Notes: generated from the sequence alone by a model not told the origin. DNA of 55,994 nt from RGIG9608 sp045612365 (GCA_045612365.1 JAZKYY010000003.1:1-55994); one strand, 5' to 3'; positions 25,378 to 35,147 are shown, counted from the first letter of the stretch. Numbers and translations: made by a program.

Positions 25378-26703
25378 ATGAAAAAAGCACTTTTTGTATG
25401 TTTTTTTGTACTCTTTTCGAGTATTACTTTTTCGCAAAGTAACGAAGCATTGTCAACAAAAGCAGCTCAAGGCGATGTAAGGTCACAATTCCTTCTTGGT
25501 TATCGTTTTTTGACAGGGGAGGGTGTTGACAAAAATCCAGAGCGTGCATTTCATTGGCTATATGAAGCTGCTATTCAGAATCATCCTGATGCACAAAATT
25601 ATTTAGGAATATGCTATAGTCAAGGAATTGGTACTGAGAAAAATTTACAGAAAGCTTTGGAATACTTTTCTCAATCAGCTGCTAATGAAAATGCTTGGGG
25701 AGAATTCAACTTGGCAACTTGTTACTATTATGGAGATGGAACATCTATAGATTATCCTAAGGCTTTTTATTATTTTAGAAAGTCTGCGATTAAGGGGAAT
25801 GCTTCTGCTTGGACAAAAATGGGTGAATGTTATCTTAATGGACAAGGAATTCAGCAAGATTTTGACAATGCTATGAAGTGTTTTCAGAATGGTTCAGATG
25901 GAAATGATGAGTTGTCTCAATTTCAAATTGGTTTGATGTATTATGAAGGCAAAGGAGTTAAAAGGGATTATAGCAAGGCATTAGAGTGGTTCTCTTTGGC
26001 TTCAAATAAAAATAATACAGGGCAAGGACATCCTTGTGCGGAATATTATGTTGGACTTTGTCATAAAAATGGTTATGGTACGAAACAAAATCTTGACATT
26101 GCATTGAAATTTTTTAAGCAATCTGCTCAAAAAAAATATGATTTAGCTCAGTATGAACTGGCTTTTTGTAATGAAAATGGAATAGGAACGGAGATTGACT
26201 TTAAGGAAGCTTATTTTTGGTATAAAGAGGCTCAGAAGCAAAACAATGACGATGCGATTAAGGAACTTAAAAAATACCATTTTTTCTCTGTTTTTGCACC
26301 GATTTATGCACAAAAAAAATATGGAGATTCAGTAATTCTTACTGATTCAATTAAGGATGAAGCAGAACAAGTTTTTATAGATGCAAAGAAATCTTTTTTA
26401 CCATTGGAAACCTTTATGTTGGGAAATTACGATATGAATTTATTGGGATTCAAAGGTTATTCGGAGCAGTTGGATTCTTTCTTTGTTGCTATACCAAGAG
26501 AAATTTCGAAAGATTTTAAGGCCAATTGGAGAAAAAAATTTGATATTGTACCTTCTTATAGCATTCAAGATGATGATATTTATATATCTAGAGTTGGATT
26601 TATTTACAAGAACAATAAAAGAATTCGTTTTTATTCCACTCCGATAAAGAAAATTCGTTTTGATTTGGAAAAAATAATAGAAGTGATTTCCTCTAAAGAT
26701 TAA
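25378..26703 (+). CDS. Exported Sel1-repeat protein
   Basis: 441 residues with a signal peptide ending near TFSQ. At least seven Sel1-like repeats (about 22-300) follow the pattern A..LG.xYxxGxGxxxDxxKAxxWxxxAA, for example NYLGICYSQGIGTEKNLQKA. The C-terminal 130 residues are unlike Sel1 repeats and of unknown fold. It starts 15 bases after the metH-like gene. Sel1 proteins usually act as protein-binding scaffolds; no partner is indicated. Confidence 0.87.
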   Translation: MKKALFVCFFVLFSSITFSQSNEALSTKAAQGDVRSQFLLGYRFLTGEGVDKNPERAFHWLYEAAIQNHPDAQNYLGICYSQGIGTEKNLQKALEYFSQSAANENAWGEFNLATCYYYGDGTSIDYPKAFYYFRKSAIKGNASAWTKMGECYLNGQGIQQDFDNAMKCFQNGSDGNDELSQFQIGLMYYEGKGVKRDYSKALEWFSLASNKNNTGQGHPCAEYYVGLCHKNGYGTKQNLDIALKFFKQSAQKKYDLAQYELAFCNENGIGTEIDFKEAYFWYKEAQKQNNDDAIKELKKYHFFSVFAPIYAQKKYGDSVILTDSIKDEAEQVFIDAKKSFLPLETFMLGNYDMNLLGFKGYSEQLDSFFVAIPREISKDFKANWRKKFDIVPSYSIQDDDIYISRVGFIYKNNKRIRFYSTPIKKIRFDLEKIIEVISSKD

Positions 26704-26716
26704 TCATTTTTTACAA

Positions 26717-28039
26717 ATGAACCTTCCTATTGATTTTATTTGTGCAACAAAAGAACTGCTTGGTAGTGAGTGGGATAGTTTTGATTTAGCATTAAAAACA
26801 TCTTCACCAACTTCTGTTCGTTACAACAATAAAATTGAGAGTCCTGTACATGTAAAAGAAAAAGTAGCTTGGTGTGAAAAAGGTTTTTATCTTACTGAGC
26901 GTCCATCATTTACATTCGATCCGCTTTTTCATGCAGGGGCTTATTACGTTCAAGAAGCATCATCAATGTTTTTGGAGCAAGCCGTAAAGCAATTTGTAAA
27001 AAATCCTGTTGTCGCTCTTGATTTATGTGCGGCTCCTGGTGGAAAATCAACGCATTTGATTGATTTGTTGCCGAAAAATAGTATTCTGATTTCTAACGAA
27101 ATAAATCGTCAAAGAGCTTTTATCTTATCAGAAAATATGCAGAAGTGGGGCGACACAAATTGTGTCGTAACAAATAACTCTCCTGCTGACTTTGAACGGT
27201 ATCAAGGAATGTTTGATTTTATTCTAGTTGATGCTCCTTGTTCTGGTGAGGGAATGTTTCGTAAAGACCCAAATTCAATAACAGAGTGGTCTCTTAAGAA
27301 TGTTGAAAATTGTGTTTTTCGTCAACGTGATATTTTATCCAAAATATGGGGAACACTAAAAGAAGAAGGTTTTTTAGTTTATAGTACTTGTACTTACAAT
27401 CGTCATGAAAATGAGGAGAATGTTCAATGGATAAAAGATACTTTTTTTGCAGAAGTTCTTTCTATAGAATGTGATTCCCAATGGAACGTTACTCAAAATG
27501 AATATGGATGTAGGTTTTTCCCTCATCGAACCAAAGGAGAGGGTTTTTTTATTAGTGTATTGCAGAAGAAATCCTCCGAAAATCTCGTTAAATTAAAGTC
27601 TTTGAATTTTTCTAAAGTTAAAAATACAGAAATTTTAAATTGTTTAAAAAACAGTGATTGTTTTTCAATCTTTTCTCATCAGGATATTTTGTATGCAGTT
27701 CCTCAAACAATGGAATTGCTAGTGCAGAATTTACTAAAAAATAATACTGTTTTACACGCAGGAGTTGTTTTGGCGCAACAAAAGGGAAAAGATTTTATTC
27801 CTCAAACAGGGCTTGCTTTGAGTAAAGCAGTTGATTTGTCTAAAGTAAATGTTTGTAACGTGGATAAGGAAACGGCTGTACGTTTTTTGCAAAAAGAAAA
27901 CATTCTAATTGATTCGTCAGAAGGTTTTACTCTTATTTCATATCAAGATGTGCCTCTTGGTTGGGTTAAGAATTTAGGAAATCGCTGCAACAACATTTAT
28001 CCTAAAGAGTGGAGAATTAGGAATAAACAAGTCTTGTGA
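26717..28039 (+). CDS. rRNA m5C methyltransferase (NOL1/NOP2/Sun family, RsmF-like)
   Basis: 440 residues. The S-adenosylmethionine-binding core has LDLCAAPGGKSTHL, VDAPCSGEGMFRKDP (the releasing Cys) and YSTCTYNRHENEENV (the catalytic Cys). The C-terminal part (about 300-440), ending in GWVKNLGNRCNNIYPKEWRI, is the RsmF-type PUA-like region. It probably methylates a cytosine in 16S rRNA. Its stop codon abuts the stop of the converging radical SAM gene with no base between. Confidence 0.93.
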   Translation: MNLPIDFICATKELLGSEWDSFDLALKTSSPTSVRYNNKIESPVHVKEKVAWCEKGFYLTERPSFTFDPLFHAGAYYVQEASSMFLEQAVKQFVKNPVVALDLCAAPGGKSTHLIDLLPKNSILISNEINRQRAFILSENMQKWGDTNCVVTNNSPADFERYQGMFDFILVDAPCSGEGMFRKDPNSITEWSLKNVENCVFRQRDILSKIWGTLKEEGFLVYSTCTYNRHENEENVQWIKDTFFAEVLSIECDSQWNVTQNEYGCRFFPHRTKGEGFFISVLQKKSSENLVKLKSLNFSKVKNTEILNCLKNSDCFSIFSHQDILYAVPQTMELLVQNLLKNNTVLHAGVVLAQQKGKDFIPQTGLALSKAVDLSKVNVCNVDKETAVRFLQKENILIDSSEGFTLISYQDVPLGWVKNLGNRCNNIYPKEWRIRNKQVL

Positions 28040-29011
28040 TTATTCATTGCAGTTTTGACAAATTTCAAATTGTTTTCTGTTTTTGAAAACTTGCTTCCTA
28101 AATTCTGCAAACTTTTCTCCCATCCATATATCTTTGAAATTTTCATTTGAAATATTTCCCATTATGTGTGTGGAAGATTTGTCGTAACAGCAAGGTAAAA
28201 CATTTCCATCAGCATTAATTACTGCACCACCAAAAAGTCTGAAACATCTATTATGCAGTTTCTTTTTTAGTCGCCATTTTTCCCCCTCTTTTACATATCG
28301 ACTGTATTTTTTGTTGTTGGGAATAAGATCTTCTTTTTGGGTGAAATCATAAATTTGAGCTGTTTTTATAGATACTGTGTCGGCTCCCCACATAATGCCT
28401 AGTTTTTTTATTTCATCAATTTGATGTTCGTTATGCCTAAATACTATAAACTGAACCTCAATCAACAACTTTTTGCTTTTCCCTCTTTCTTTATTAAGGT
28501 AAGCTATAGAATCAATAGCTTTTTGTAGATTTCCTCCTTTACGGTATTTTTCATAAGTCTGTTGGTCTGTCCCATCAATTGAAATAATGATTTTGTTTAA
28601 TCCTGATTCGATAATTTTTTTTGCTATTTCTTTATCGATAAGTTGTGCGTTTGTGGAAATTATGGTGTAAATGTTCTTTTGATGGGCATAATGAATCATT
28701 TTAAAGATATTTTGGTTTAAGAAAGGTTCTCCTTGAAAGTATATCATTGAACAATACAAAAATCGATATGTTTCGTCAATTACTTTTTTGAAAAAAGGTA
28801 AAGAAATTTTTTTTGATTCTCTTTTTATTTGTGAATTGCCCATTGGACATTCGGGGCACATCAAGTTACATCCAGCAAAACTTTCAAAAGAAAGAAAATA
28901 GGGCATATGTTTTATAAAAATGTGTTTTTTATAAAAAAATGAGCCAAGATAAAGTAGAAGCAATTTGACTAGGTTAAATAACTTTTGGAAAGAAAAAAAG
29001 TACTTAATCAT
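28040..29011 (-). CDS. Radical SAM/SPASM domain protein
   Basis: 323 residues from ATG 29011. The radical SAM cluster motif is CNLMCPEC (CxxxCxxC) near residue 50, in a TIM-barrel-like domain (YFQGEPFLNQNIF, ISTNAQLI, ISIDGTDQQTYEKYRKGG). The C-terminal SPASM-type Cys set (CFRLFGG...LPCCYD...CQNCNE) predicts a second iron-sulfur cluster. A hydrophobic N-terminal stretch (LFNLVKLLLLYLGSFFY) suggests membrane association. The substrate is unknown; no peptide or glycan partner gene is adjacent. Confidence 0.88.
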   Translation of the reverse strand: MIKYFFSFQKLFNLVKLLLLYLGSFFYKKHIFIKHMPYFLSFESFAGCNLMCPECPMGNSQIKRESKKISLPFFKKVIDETYRFLYCSMIYFQGEPFLNQNIFKMIHYAHQKNIYTIISTNAQLIDKEIAKKIIESGLNKIIISIDGTDQQTYEKYRKGGNLQKAIDSIAYLNKERGKSKKLLIEVQFIVFRHNEHQIDEIKKLGIMWGADTVSIKTAQIYDFTQKEDLIPNNKKYSRYVKEGEKWRLKKKLHNRCFRLFGGAVINADGNVLPCCYDKSSTHIMGNISNENFKDIWMGEKFAEFRKQVFKNRKQFEICQNCNE

Positions 29012-29056
29012 CAGCAAAAACAAAGCAAAAATGTGATTCTATGTGTATTTTTTTTG

Positions 29057-29064
29057 CAAAAGTA
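29057..29064 (-). promoter_or_regulatory. Promoter -7 box for radical SAM gene
   Basis: Minus-strand TACTTTTG, 45 bases before ATG 29011. Confidence 0.5.
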
Positions 29065-29088
29065 GTTATTTGTTTAGCCAATACTTCT

Positions 29089-29096
29089 TATATTTG
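29089..29096 (+). promoter_or_regulatory. Promoter -7 box for TPR lipoprotein
   Basis: TATATTTG, 46 bases before the ATG at 29143; divergent from the radical SAM promoter. Confidence 0.55.
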
Positions 29097-29142
29097 CGAA
29101 TAATTTTGATTTTGAATATTTATTAACTAAATTTTAAAAAGA

Positions 29143-30843
29143 ATGAGAAAACATTTGATCGCTGGTTTATCAGCTTGTTTGGCACTAGCATTTGTTGTTA
29201 GTGGTTGTGGAAAGCCACAAAGTATTGCAGACGAGTGGGTTACTATTGTACCTTCTCCGATGGAAAGTCATGCTTCTAAAGTTAGAGTAGAAGTGAAGGT
29301 GAACTATCCTGTTAAGTATTTTAAAAAGAAAATGGTGTTGACTGTTACTCCAGCTTTGGCAACGGCAACAGATACATTGTTTACAGAAACTGTTGTTTAT
29401 CAAGGAGAAAAGGTAACAGATAACAACGAAGTTGTTAAATACAAAGTAGGTGGTCCTTATAGTTTTATTTCAGCTTTTGATTACAACGAAAAATTCTTGC
29501 AAGCAGATTTGATTTTGAAATGCGTTGCTACAGTAAAAGACAAAGAGTACGATTTGGGTTATGTAACAATCGGAAAAGGTATTTTGGCAACATCGGAATT
29601 GGTAAACTTCCAAGCATTGAAACCTGCTGTTGCTCCTAACAATTTCCAACGTGTGATTACAGAAAAGAAAGAAGCTGAAATCCGTTTCTTGATTCAACAA
29701 TCTAATTTGCGTTCTTCAGAGTTATCTTCAGAAGCATTGGCAGAATTGATTAAAAAAATCGATGAGGCTAAAGATGCTCAAAATCAAGAAATTAAAGGTT
29801 TGGAAATATCTTCTTATGCGTCTCCTGATGGTTGCTTGAAGTTAAATGAATCTTTGGCTTCTCGTCGTGATAAAGAAACTACAAAATACATCAATCGTCA
29901 AATTAAGAAATTGAAAACTGAAGTTGCTTTGAGCAATAAACTTAGTGCAGAAGACTGGGATGGTTTCCAATCTTTGATGCAAGAATCAGAAATTGACGAT
30001 AAAGAAGTTATCTTGCGAATTCTTTCTATGTATGAAGATCCAGAAGAACGTGAACGTGAAATCAAAAATATTTCAACTGTATACAAAGCTATTGCAGATG
30101 AAATCCTTCCTCAACTTCGTCGTTCTAAAATGACTTTGTCTGTTGATGTTATTGGAAAATCTGATGAAGAAATTAAAGAATTAGTTAAAAACGATAGCCA
30201 AGCACTTTCTTATGAAGAATTGCTTTATGCAGCGACTTTGTTTGAAGATCTTGACCAACAAATTGCAATTTACAATCAAAATATTGAAAGAAACAATATG
30301 GATTGGAGAGCACAAAATAACTTGGGTGTAGCTCTTTACAAACAAGGTAAATTTGCTGATGCAGAACGTGCTTTCACAAAAGCTGTTGAGTTGAAAGGAG
30401 ATGAGCCTATTGCAAACTTCAATGCAGGTTTAGTTGCTTTGGCTAACAATAACTTAACTGCAGCAGAAGAATACTTTGGTAAATCAGCTAATGTAGGTTC
30501 TGGTTTGGAAAGTGCACAAGGAGCTATGTTGATTAAAAAAGCTGAATATCAAAAAGCTGTTGAAGTTCTTAACGGGCAATTCTCTAACAATGAAGGTTTG
30601 GCTAAAATTCTTGTTGCAGATTACAATGCTGCTCGTACTGCTCTAACTCAAGTAGCTAATCCATGTGCAAAAACATATTATCTTTTGGCTGTAGTTAGTG
30701 CTCGTGTAAACGATAGCAACTCAGTATTCGAAAACTTGAGAAAAGCAATCGAATTAGATGCTAATTGGAAACAATATGCAGCAAAAGATCTTGAGTTCGA
30801 AAGTTTGTTCGAAAATGAAACTTTCCAATCAATTGTAAAATAA
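29143..30843 (+). CDS. TPR lipoprotein with OmpA-like segment
   Basis: 566 residues. The lipobox VVSGC gives a lipidated N-terminus. Residues 30-150 form a beta-rich domain. A segment near 225-245 (ISSYASPDG followed by LNESLASRR) resembles the peptidoglycan-binding OmpA-family motif. TPR units occupy about 380-470 (RAQNNLGVALYKQGKFADAE). The gene ends at a strong bidirectional terminator. It is probably an outer-membrane lipoprotein linking the envelope to peptidoglycan; the family is Bacteroidota-specific and its exact role is unknown. Confidence 0.85.
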   Translation: MRKHLIAGLSACLALAFVVSGCGKPQSIADEWVTIVPSPMESHASKVRVEVKVNYPVKYFKKKMVLTVTPALATATDTLFTETVVYQGEKVTDNNEVVKYKVGGPYSFISAFDYNEKFLQADLILKCVATVKDKEYDLGYVTIGKGILATSELVNFQALKPAVAPNNFQRVITEKKEAEIRFLIQQSNLRSSELSSEALAELIKKIDEAKDAQNQEIKGLEISSYASPDGCLKLNESLASRRDKETTKYINRQIKKLKTEVALSNKLSAEDWDGFQSLMQESEIDDKEVILRILSMYEDPEEREREIKNISTVYKAIADEILPQLRRSKMTLSVDVIGKSDEEIKELVKNDSQALSYEELLYAATLFEDLDQQIAIYNQNIERNNMDWRAQNNLGVALYKQGKFADAERAFTKAVELKGDEPIANFNAGLVALANNNLTAAEEYFGKSANVGSGLESAQGAMLIKKAEYQKAVEVLNGQFSNNEGLAKILVADYNAARTALTQVANPCAKTYYLLAVVSARVNDSNSVFENLRKAIELDANWKQYAAKDLEFESLFENETFQSIVK

Positions 30844-30860
30844 GTATTAGACTTTATAAG

Positions 30861-30897
30861 AAAAAAGGATTGACAATTTGTCAATCCTTTTTTTATT
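30861..30897. terminator. Bidirectional intrinsic terminator
   Basis: Bases 30865-30875 pair with 30879-30889 (11 bp, 3-base loop), with an A-run on the left and a T-run on the right. It can end the TPR lipoprotein transcript and the converging rhaM transcript. Confidence 0.85.
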
Positions 30898-30919
30898 TTT
30901 TGAAAAAAATAAAAATTAA

Positions 30920-31249
30920 TTAAAGTTTGAAAATTTGTTCCATTAAACACCATTTTTCAGCAGAAGTGGCATTTGAATCTGCTTGCTGAAAACGACTCAT
31001 ATATGCTTCCCATTCTGCTTGTTTGGGTAGGGTAGCAAGTCGTGCATTATCCTTTACCCAGTCAAAGTTATCAACAGTGTCAACAATCATAAAAAGCTCG
31101 TTTTTATGCAAATAAATTTGCATGTCAAGAATTCCTACAGCTTTTATGCCTTCTTTGATTTCTGGCCATACGTTTTGATGCTCTTTTACGTACTGACGAA
31201 TAAGTTCTTCGTCATTTCTAAGTTTTAATGTCTGACAAAAACGTTTCAT
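30920..31249 (-). CDS. rhaM: L-rhamnose mutarotase family protein
   Basis: 109 residues, DUF718/RhaM family, a ferredoxin-like fold that interconverts alpha and beta L-rhamnose. Seen: RFCQTLKLRNDEELIRQYVKEHQNVWPE with the His of the active-site region, VGILDMQIYLHKNELFMIVDT, and the C-terminal EKWCLMEQIFKL. No other rhamnose genes are nearby; it sits 12 bases behind mutS2 and is probably co-transcribed with it, so its role may be in general sugar epimer handling. Confidence 0.9.
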   Translation of the reverse strand: MKRFCQTLKLRNDEELIRQYVKEHQNVWPEIKEGIKAVGILDMQIYLHKNELFMIVDTVDNFDWVKDNARLATLPKQAEWEAYMSRFQQADSNATSAEKWCLMEQIFKL

Positions 31250-31261
31250 ATTAATATAATT

Positions 31262-33703
31262 TTATAATTCAACAACAGTAATTCCTGCTCCGCCAAATTG
31301 AACATGTTCATCGTGGAAGGAAATGCCTTTTATTCCGCTTAAATAGTCTCTTGTTAATTGTCTTAATGCACCTGTTCCTGTTCCGTGAAGAATCCTAACT
31401 CTACTAACATTAACCATTAAGGCATTATCAATAAAGTGAACTATTTGTTGTAGAGCTTCATCGGCTCTTAATCCTCTTAAATCAATTTCTGGTTTGAAAT
31501 TTAGTTTTTTTTCTCGGATATTTTTTTCGGTTTCTTTATTGAGAACAGTATTTTGATTCTTAATTTCTTTCCGAGCTTGATTTCTACTAACTTTTTCTAA
31601 ACGATTAATTTTTAAGGATGTTTTTATGTTTCCAAAAACTACAGTAGCAGTATTTTGTTTTAACTCGACTATTTCACCAATTGCTTGTTGTCCTTCTATT
31701 CGTACAAAGTCCCCAACTGAAAGTAACTCACTATCTTTTTTATTAGTTTTTTTATTTTTACTATGTTTTTTTACTTCGTTTATTTTATGAGTTATTTTTT
31801 GGTCTTCAAAATTATTTTCGAGAATTTTTTCTTTGTAATTCTTTAAATCATTTCTGACTTTTTTGGTTAATTCCTTATCAGCCTGAGCTTCTTTTATTGT
31901 TTTGATTGTATTTTCTATTTTTGCATTGGCATCGTTAAGAAGCTGTTCTGCACTTTGTTTTGCTTTGAGAATTAGTTCTTTACGACTTTGCTGTAAATTC
32001 TTTAGTTCGTTTTCGTAACGTTCAATCAATTCCTCGCTTTGTTTCTCTTTTTGACGAATTTGTTGACGTTTATTTTCCCAATAGCGTTTGTCACGAACAA
32101 TGTCTTGTAAATATTTGTCAAAATCGATTAATTCACTACCTACCTTTTCTGCAGCTTCTTTTATTACTTCGTCAGGAAGTCCTATTTTTTGTGCAATTTC
32201 AATAGCAAACGAGCTTCCTGGATTTCCTATTTGTAGTTGAAAAAGAGGCAACATTTGATGTCTATCGTAAAGCATTGCCCCGTTAGAAATGCCTTCTGTT
32301 TGCGCTGCAAAATGCTTCAGATTAGTATAGTGTGTTGTTACAACCCCGAAGACTTGCTTTTTATTCAAGTGATTAAGTATTGATTCGGCGATTGCTCCTC
32401 CAATTTGAGGTTCTGTTCCAGAACCGAATTCATCAATTAGTAGAAGAGTCTCAGAATTGGAGAATTTTAGAAAATTCTTCATATTAAGTAAATGAGAACT
32501 ATAAGTAGAAAGATCGTTCTCTATGCTTTGCTCATCACCAATATCAATAAAGATTTTACTAAAAATACCGGCTTCACTACTTTCGTGAATTGGGATAGGG
32601 AAACCACATTGTAGCATAAATTGTAGTAGAGCAACTGTTTTTAGGCAAACTGATTTTCCTCCTGCATTAGGACCTGAAATAAGCAATATGCGTCTACTTT
32701 TGTTGAGTGAGATTTGCAAAGGAACAATCTCTTTGTTTTGTCTTTTAAGTGAAAGAAGTAGTAAAGGATGTTTTGCTTTTTTCCAGTCAATATAACTTTC
32801 GCTTTTTAAGTTTGGCTTTATTGCTCCGATTTCTATTGAAAAAAGAGATTTGGCTTTTAAAAAGTCAATTTTTCCAAGAAAATGTAAATTCTCAATAATA
32901 TCGCTAGAAAAAGGACGAATATAACTTGTGGTTTGAGTAAGGATTTGTACAATTTCTCTTCGTTCTTCGTTTTCTAATTCTCTAATACGATTATTTGTCT
33001 CTATTACTGCAGAAGGTTCTATAAATACCGTTTTTCCGGTTGCAGATTCGTCATGAATGATCCCTCCAATTTTTCGTTTAAACATTGGAGCTACAGGAAT
33101 GACCAGTCTGCCTTCTCTCATTGTTGGATTTACACCTTTTTCAACATATCCGTCAGCTTGTGCCTTTCTTAAAATGTTATTTATAAGTTTTGAAATAGAC
33201 GTTTGTTCTGATCTAAGATTTTGCCTTATTAGTTGTAATTTTTCGGAGGCATTGTCTTTTACTTGTCCGAATTTATCCAATATAGAATCAATTTTTTCTG
33301 CAATTTCAGGCAAAAGAATTACTTCGTTTGCAATCTTTTCTAGATGAGGAAAACGTTTTTCGCTTTTTTTGACTAGGAACTCAACTATTGATTTGGTTGT
33401 TTCTAATGATTTTTTCAACTCAAAAAGTTCTGTTTCTGTCAAAAAAGTTCCTTCTATGCAAATGTTTTGAATACTTTCTCTTAAATCAAAAAACGCTGTT
33501 AACGGAAAATTCATATTATTTTCTTTTAACAACGTAATTAATTCTTCGGTTTCGAAAAGATTTTTCAAAATAATTTCGAAATCGGAAGTGAATGATACAT
33601 AATCAACTTGATCTTTTCCTAATTCGCTAATACAATACTGCTTTACTAAATCTCGAATTAGGTCAAAACCTATCTTTTGCTCAATGTTCTTTGGATAAAG
33701 CAT
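31262..33703 (-). CDS. mutS2: MutS2 endonuclease/ATPase
   Basis: 813 residues. MutS core ATPase with Walker A GPNAGGKS at 344-351, LIDEFGSGTEP downstream, and THYTNLKHFA. A Lys/Glu/Gln coiled coil covers about 515-640. The C-terminal Smr nuclease domain (about 735-813) has IDLRGLRADEAL and ILHGTGTGALR. The family suppresses homologous recombination and, in some bacteria, acts on collided ribosomes. It follows the aminotransferase gene by 50 bases on the same strand. Confidence 0.97.
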   Translation of the reverse strand: MLYPKNIEQKIGFDLIRDLVKQYCISELGKDQVDYVSFTSDFEIILKNLFETEELITLLKENNMNFPLTAFFDLRESIQNICIEGTFLTETELFELKKSLETTKSIVEFLVKKSEKRFPHLEKIANEVILLPEIAEKIDSILDKFGQVKDNASEKLQLIRQNLRSEQTSISKLINNILRKAQADGYVEKGVNPTMREGRLVIPVAPMFKRKIGGIIHDESATGKTVFIEPSAVIETNNRIRELENEERREIVQILTQTTSYIRPFSSDIIENLHFLGKIDFLKAKSLFSIEIGAIKPNLKSESYIDWKKAKHPLLLLSLKRQNKEIVPLQISLNKSRRILLISGPNAGGKSVCLKTVALLQFMLQCGFPIPIHESSEAGIFSKIFIDIGDEQSIENDLSTYSSHLLNMKNFLKFSNSETLLLIDEFGSGTEPQIGGAIAESILNHLNKKQVFGVVTTHYTNLKHFAAQTEGISNGAMLYDRHQMLPLFQLQIGNPGSSFAIEIAQKIGLPDEVIKEAAEKVGSELIDFDKYLQDIVRDKRYWENKRQQIRQKEKQSEELIERYENELKNLQQSRKELILKAKQSAEQLLNDANAKIENTIKTIKEAQADKELTKKVRNDLKNYKEKILENNFEDQKITHKINEVKKHSKNKKTNKKDSELLSVGDFVRIEGQQAIGEIVELKQNTATVVFGNIKTSLKINRLEKVSRNQARKEIKNQNTVLNKETEKNIREKKLNFKPEIDLRGLRADEALQQIVHFIDNALMVNVSRVRILHGTGTGALRQLTRDYLSGIKGISFHDEHVQFGGAGITVVEL

Positions 33704-33714
33704 TTTAAGTTTTT

Positions 33715-33752
33715 AGAAAGATTTGTCAAATCTTTCTTATGGAAATATTTCC
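33715..33752. promoter_or_regulatory. Two adjacent dyads between aminotransferase gene and mutS2
   Basis: Bases 33715-33724 pair with 33728-33737 (10 bp, 3-base loop), next to the perfect 12-base palindrome GGAAATATTTCC at 33741-33752. On the minus strand no T-run follows the hairpin, so it is not a standard terminator. An operator or RNA processing site is possible. Confidence 0.4.
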
Positions 33753-33753
33753 G

Positions 33754-34947
33754 TTAGTTTAACTTCTTTAGTGAAGCAGAGATTCGTTTAAATGCTTCTG
33801 TTATTTGCTCTTCTGAAGTTGCATATGACATTCTAATACAATTTTTTGCGCCGAAAGCGTCTCCGCCAACGCAAGCAACATGTGCCTCTTCAAGCAAGAA
33901 CATCGCTAAATCTGTTGAAGATTGGATTGTTTTTCCGTTGTAACTTTTGCCAAAATAACTATTGCATTCTGGGAAAATATAGAAAGCGCCTTCTGGTTCT
34001 TTAAGGTTAAAACCTTCAATTTCAGAAGCTAACTTAAGAATTAAATTTTTTCTATTTTCAAAAGCTTTTCTCATTTTTTCTACGCAATCTTGACTTCCAA
34101 GATATGCCGCTTCTGCGGCCTTTTGTGCAATAGAACTTGGACCTGAGGTGTATTGCCCTTGGAGTTTGTTACATGCTGATGCAATCCATTGTGGAGCTGC
34201 AATCCAACCAATACGCCATCCTGTCATAGCATATCCTTTTGATACTCCATTAACAATTACGGTGCGGTCAAATACTTCAGGAAATTGAGCAATACTTTCG
34301 TGTTTCCCAATGTAATTGATATGTTCGTAGATTTCGTCAGCAATGATGATTACATTTGGATGATTTTTCAAAACGTCCACCAATGCTTTTAGCTCTTCTT
34401 TTGAATAAACACTTCCTGTTGGATTAGAAGGAGAGCAGAGAATTATTGCTTTTGTTTTTGATGTAATGGATTCCTCTAGTTGTTGTGCTGAGAGTTTGTA
34501 GTTTTGTTCGAATGTTGTAGGTACAATAACATTAGTTCCTTCCGCCAACTTAACCATTTCTACATAACTCACCCAAAATGGAGCAGGAATAATTACTTCA
34601 TCGCCTTTGCTTACGACGCTCATTAATACGTTACAAACAGATTGTTTTGCTCCGTTTGAGCATACGATTTGCTCTGGAGCGTATTCTAAATTATTTTCTT
34701 TTTTGAGTTTTTCTACAATAGCTTTTCGTAACGATAAATAACCATTTACTGGTGAATAGAACGAGAAGTTATTGTCTACTGCTTCTTTTGCAGCTTGCTT
34801 AATATGATCTGGTGTATTAAAATCAGGTTCACCAACGCTTAAGTTAATAACATCAAATCCTTGTGCTTTAAGTTCGGCACTTTTTTGCGACATAGCCAAC
34901 GTTTCCGAAGGAGAAAGTGCTGCTAAACGCTCTGAAACTAAACTCAT
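33754..34947 (-). CDS. Pyridoxal-phosphate aminotransferase (aspartate aminotransferase type)
   Basis: 397 residues, class I/II fold type I. Seen: LSVGEPDFNTPDHIKQAA near residue 36, CSPSNPTGSVYSKEEL (the Asn contacting PLP), ADEIYEHINY, and VSKGYAMTGWRIGW with the Schiff-base Lys at 237. A C-terminal Arg for substrate carboxylate is in CIRMSYATS. It probably converts aspartate and 2-oxoglutarate to oxaloacetate and glutamate; prephenate activity cannot be excluded. Confidence 0.93.
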   Translation of the reverse strand: MSLVSERLAALSPSETLAMSQKSAELKAQGFDVINLSVGEPDFNTPDHIKQAAKEAVDNNFSFYSPVNGYLSLRKAIVEKLKKENNLEYAPEQIVCSNGAKQSVCNVLMSVVSKGDEVIIPAPFWVSYVEMVKLAEGTNVIVPTTFEQNYKLSAQQLEESITSKTKAIILCSPSNPTGSVYSKEELKALVDVLKNHPNVIIIADEIYEHINYIGKHESIAQFPEVFDRTVIVNGVSKGYAMTGWRIGWIAAPQWIASACNKLQGQYTSGPSSIAQKAAEAAYLGSQDCVEKMRKAFENRKNLILKLASEIEGFNLKEPEGAFYIFPECNSYFGKSYNGKTIQSSTDLAMFLLEEAHVACVGGDAFGAKNCIRMSYATSEEQITEAFKRISASLKKLN

Positions 34948-34982
34948 AAATTTTTCTGTTTATAAATTATTAAAATGCAGTG

Positions 34983-34990
34983 CAAAGGTA
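34983..34990 (-). promoter_or_regulatory. Promoter -7 box for aminotransferase gene
   Basis: Minus-strand TACCTTTG, 35 bases before the ATG at 34947. Confidence 0.6.
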
Positions 34991-35131
34991 GCTTTTATTT
35001 TGCAAAATGACAAAATAAAGGCATTAAAAAGAACAAAATGATTATATTTTTTTGCTAAGAACTGACAATCGGACAAATTTAGTAAACATAATTCAAAGAT
35101 TATGTGTGCTTCTTATTGTAATATTATTTTT

Positions 35132-35139
35132 TACATTTG
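35132..35139 (+). promoter_or_regulatory. Possible promoter -7 box for ICMT-like gene
   Basis: TACATTTG, only 8 bases before ATG 35148, which would give a very short leader. If translation instead starts at TTG 35052 this match is internal and meaningless. Confidence 0.35.
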
Positions 35140-35147
35140 TGTTTGCT

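Noticed and set aside
28040..29011. Radical SAM protein as the sulfatase-maturing enzyme for the sulfatase at 51775
   Set aside because: It is too short, has a reduced SPASM cysteine set for an anSME, and lies 23 kb away in another unit.
33715..33737. Terminator between aminotransferase gene and mutS2
   Set aside because: No T-run follows the stem on the transcribed (minus) strand.
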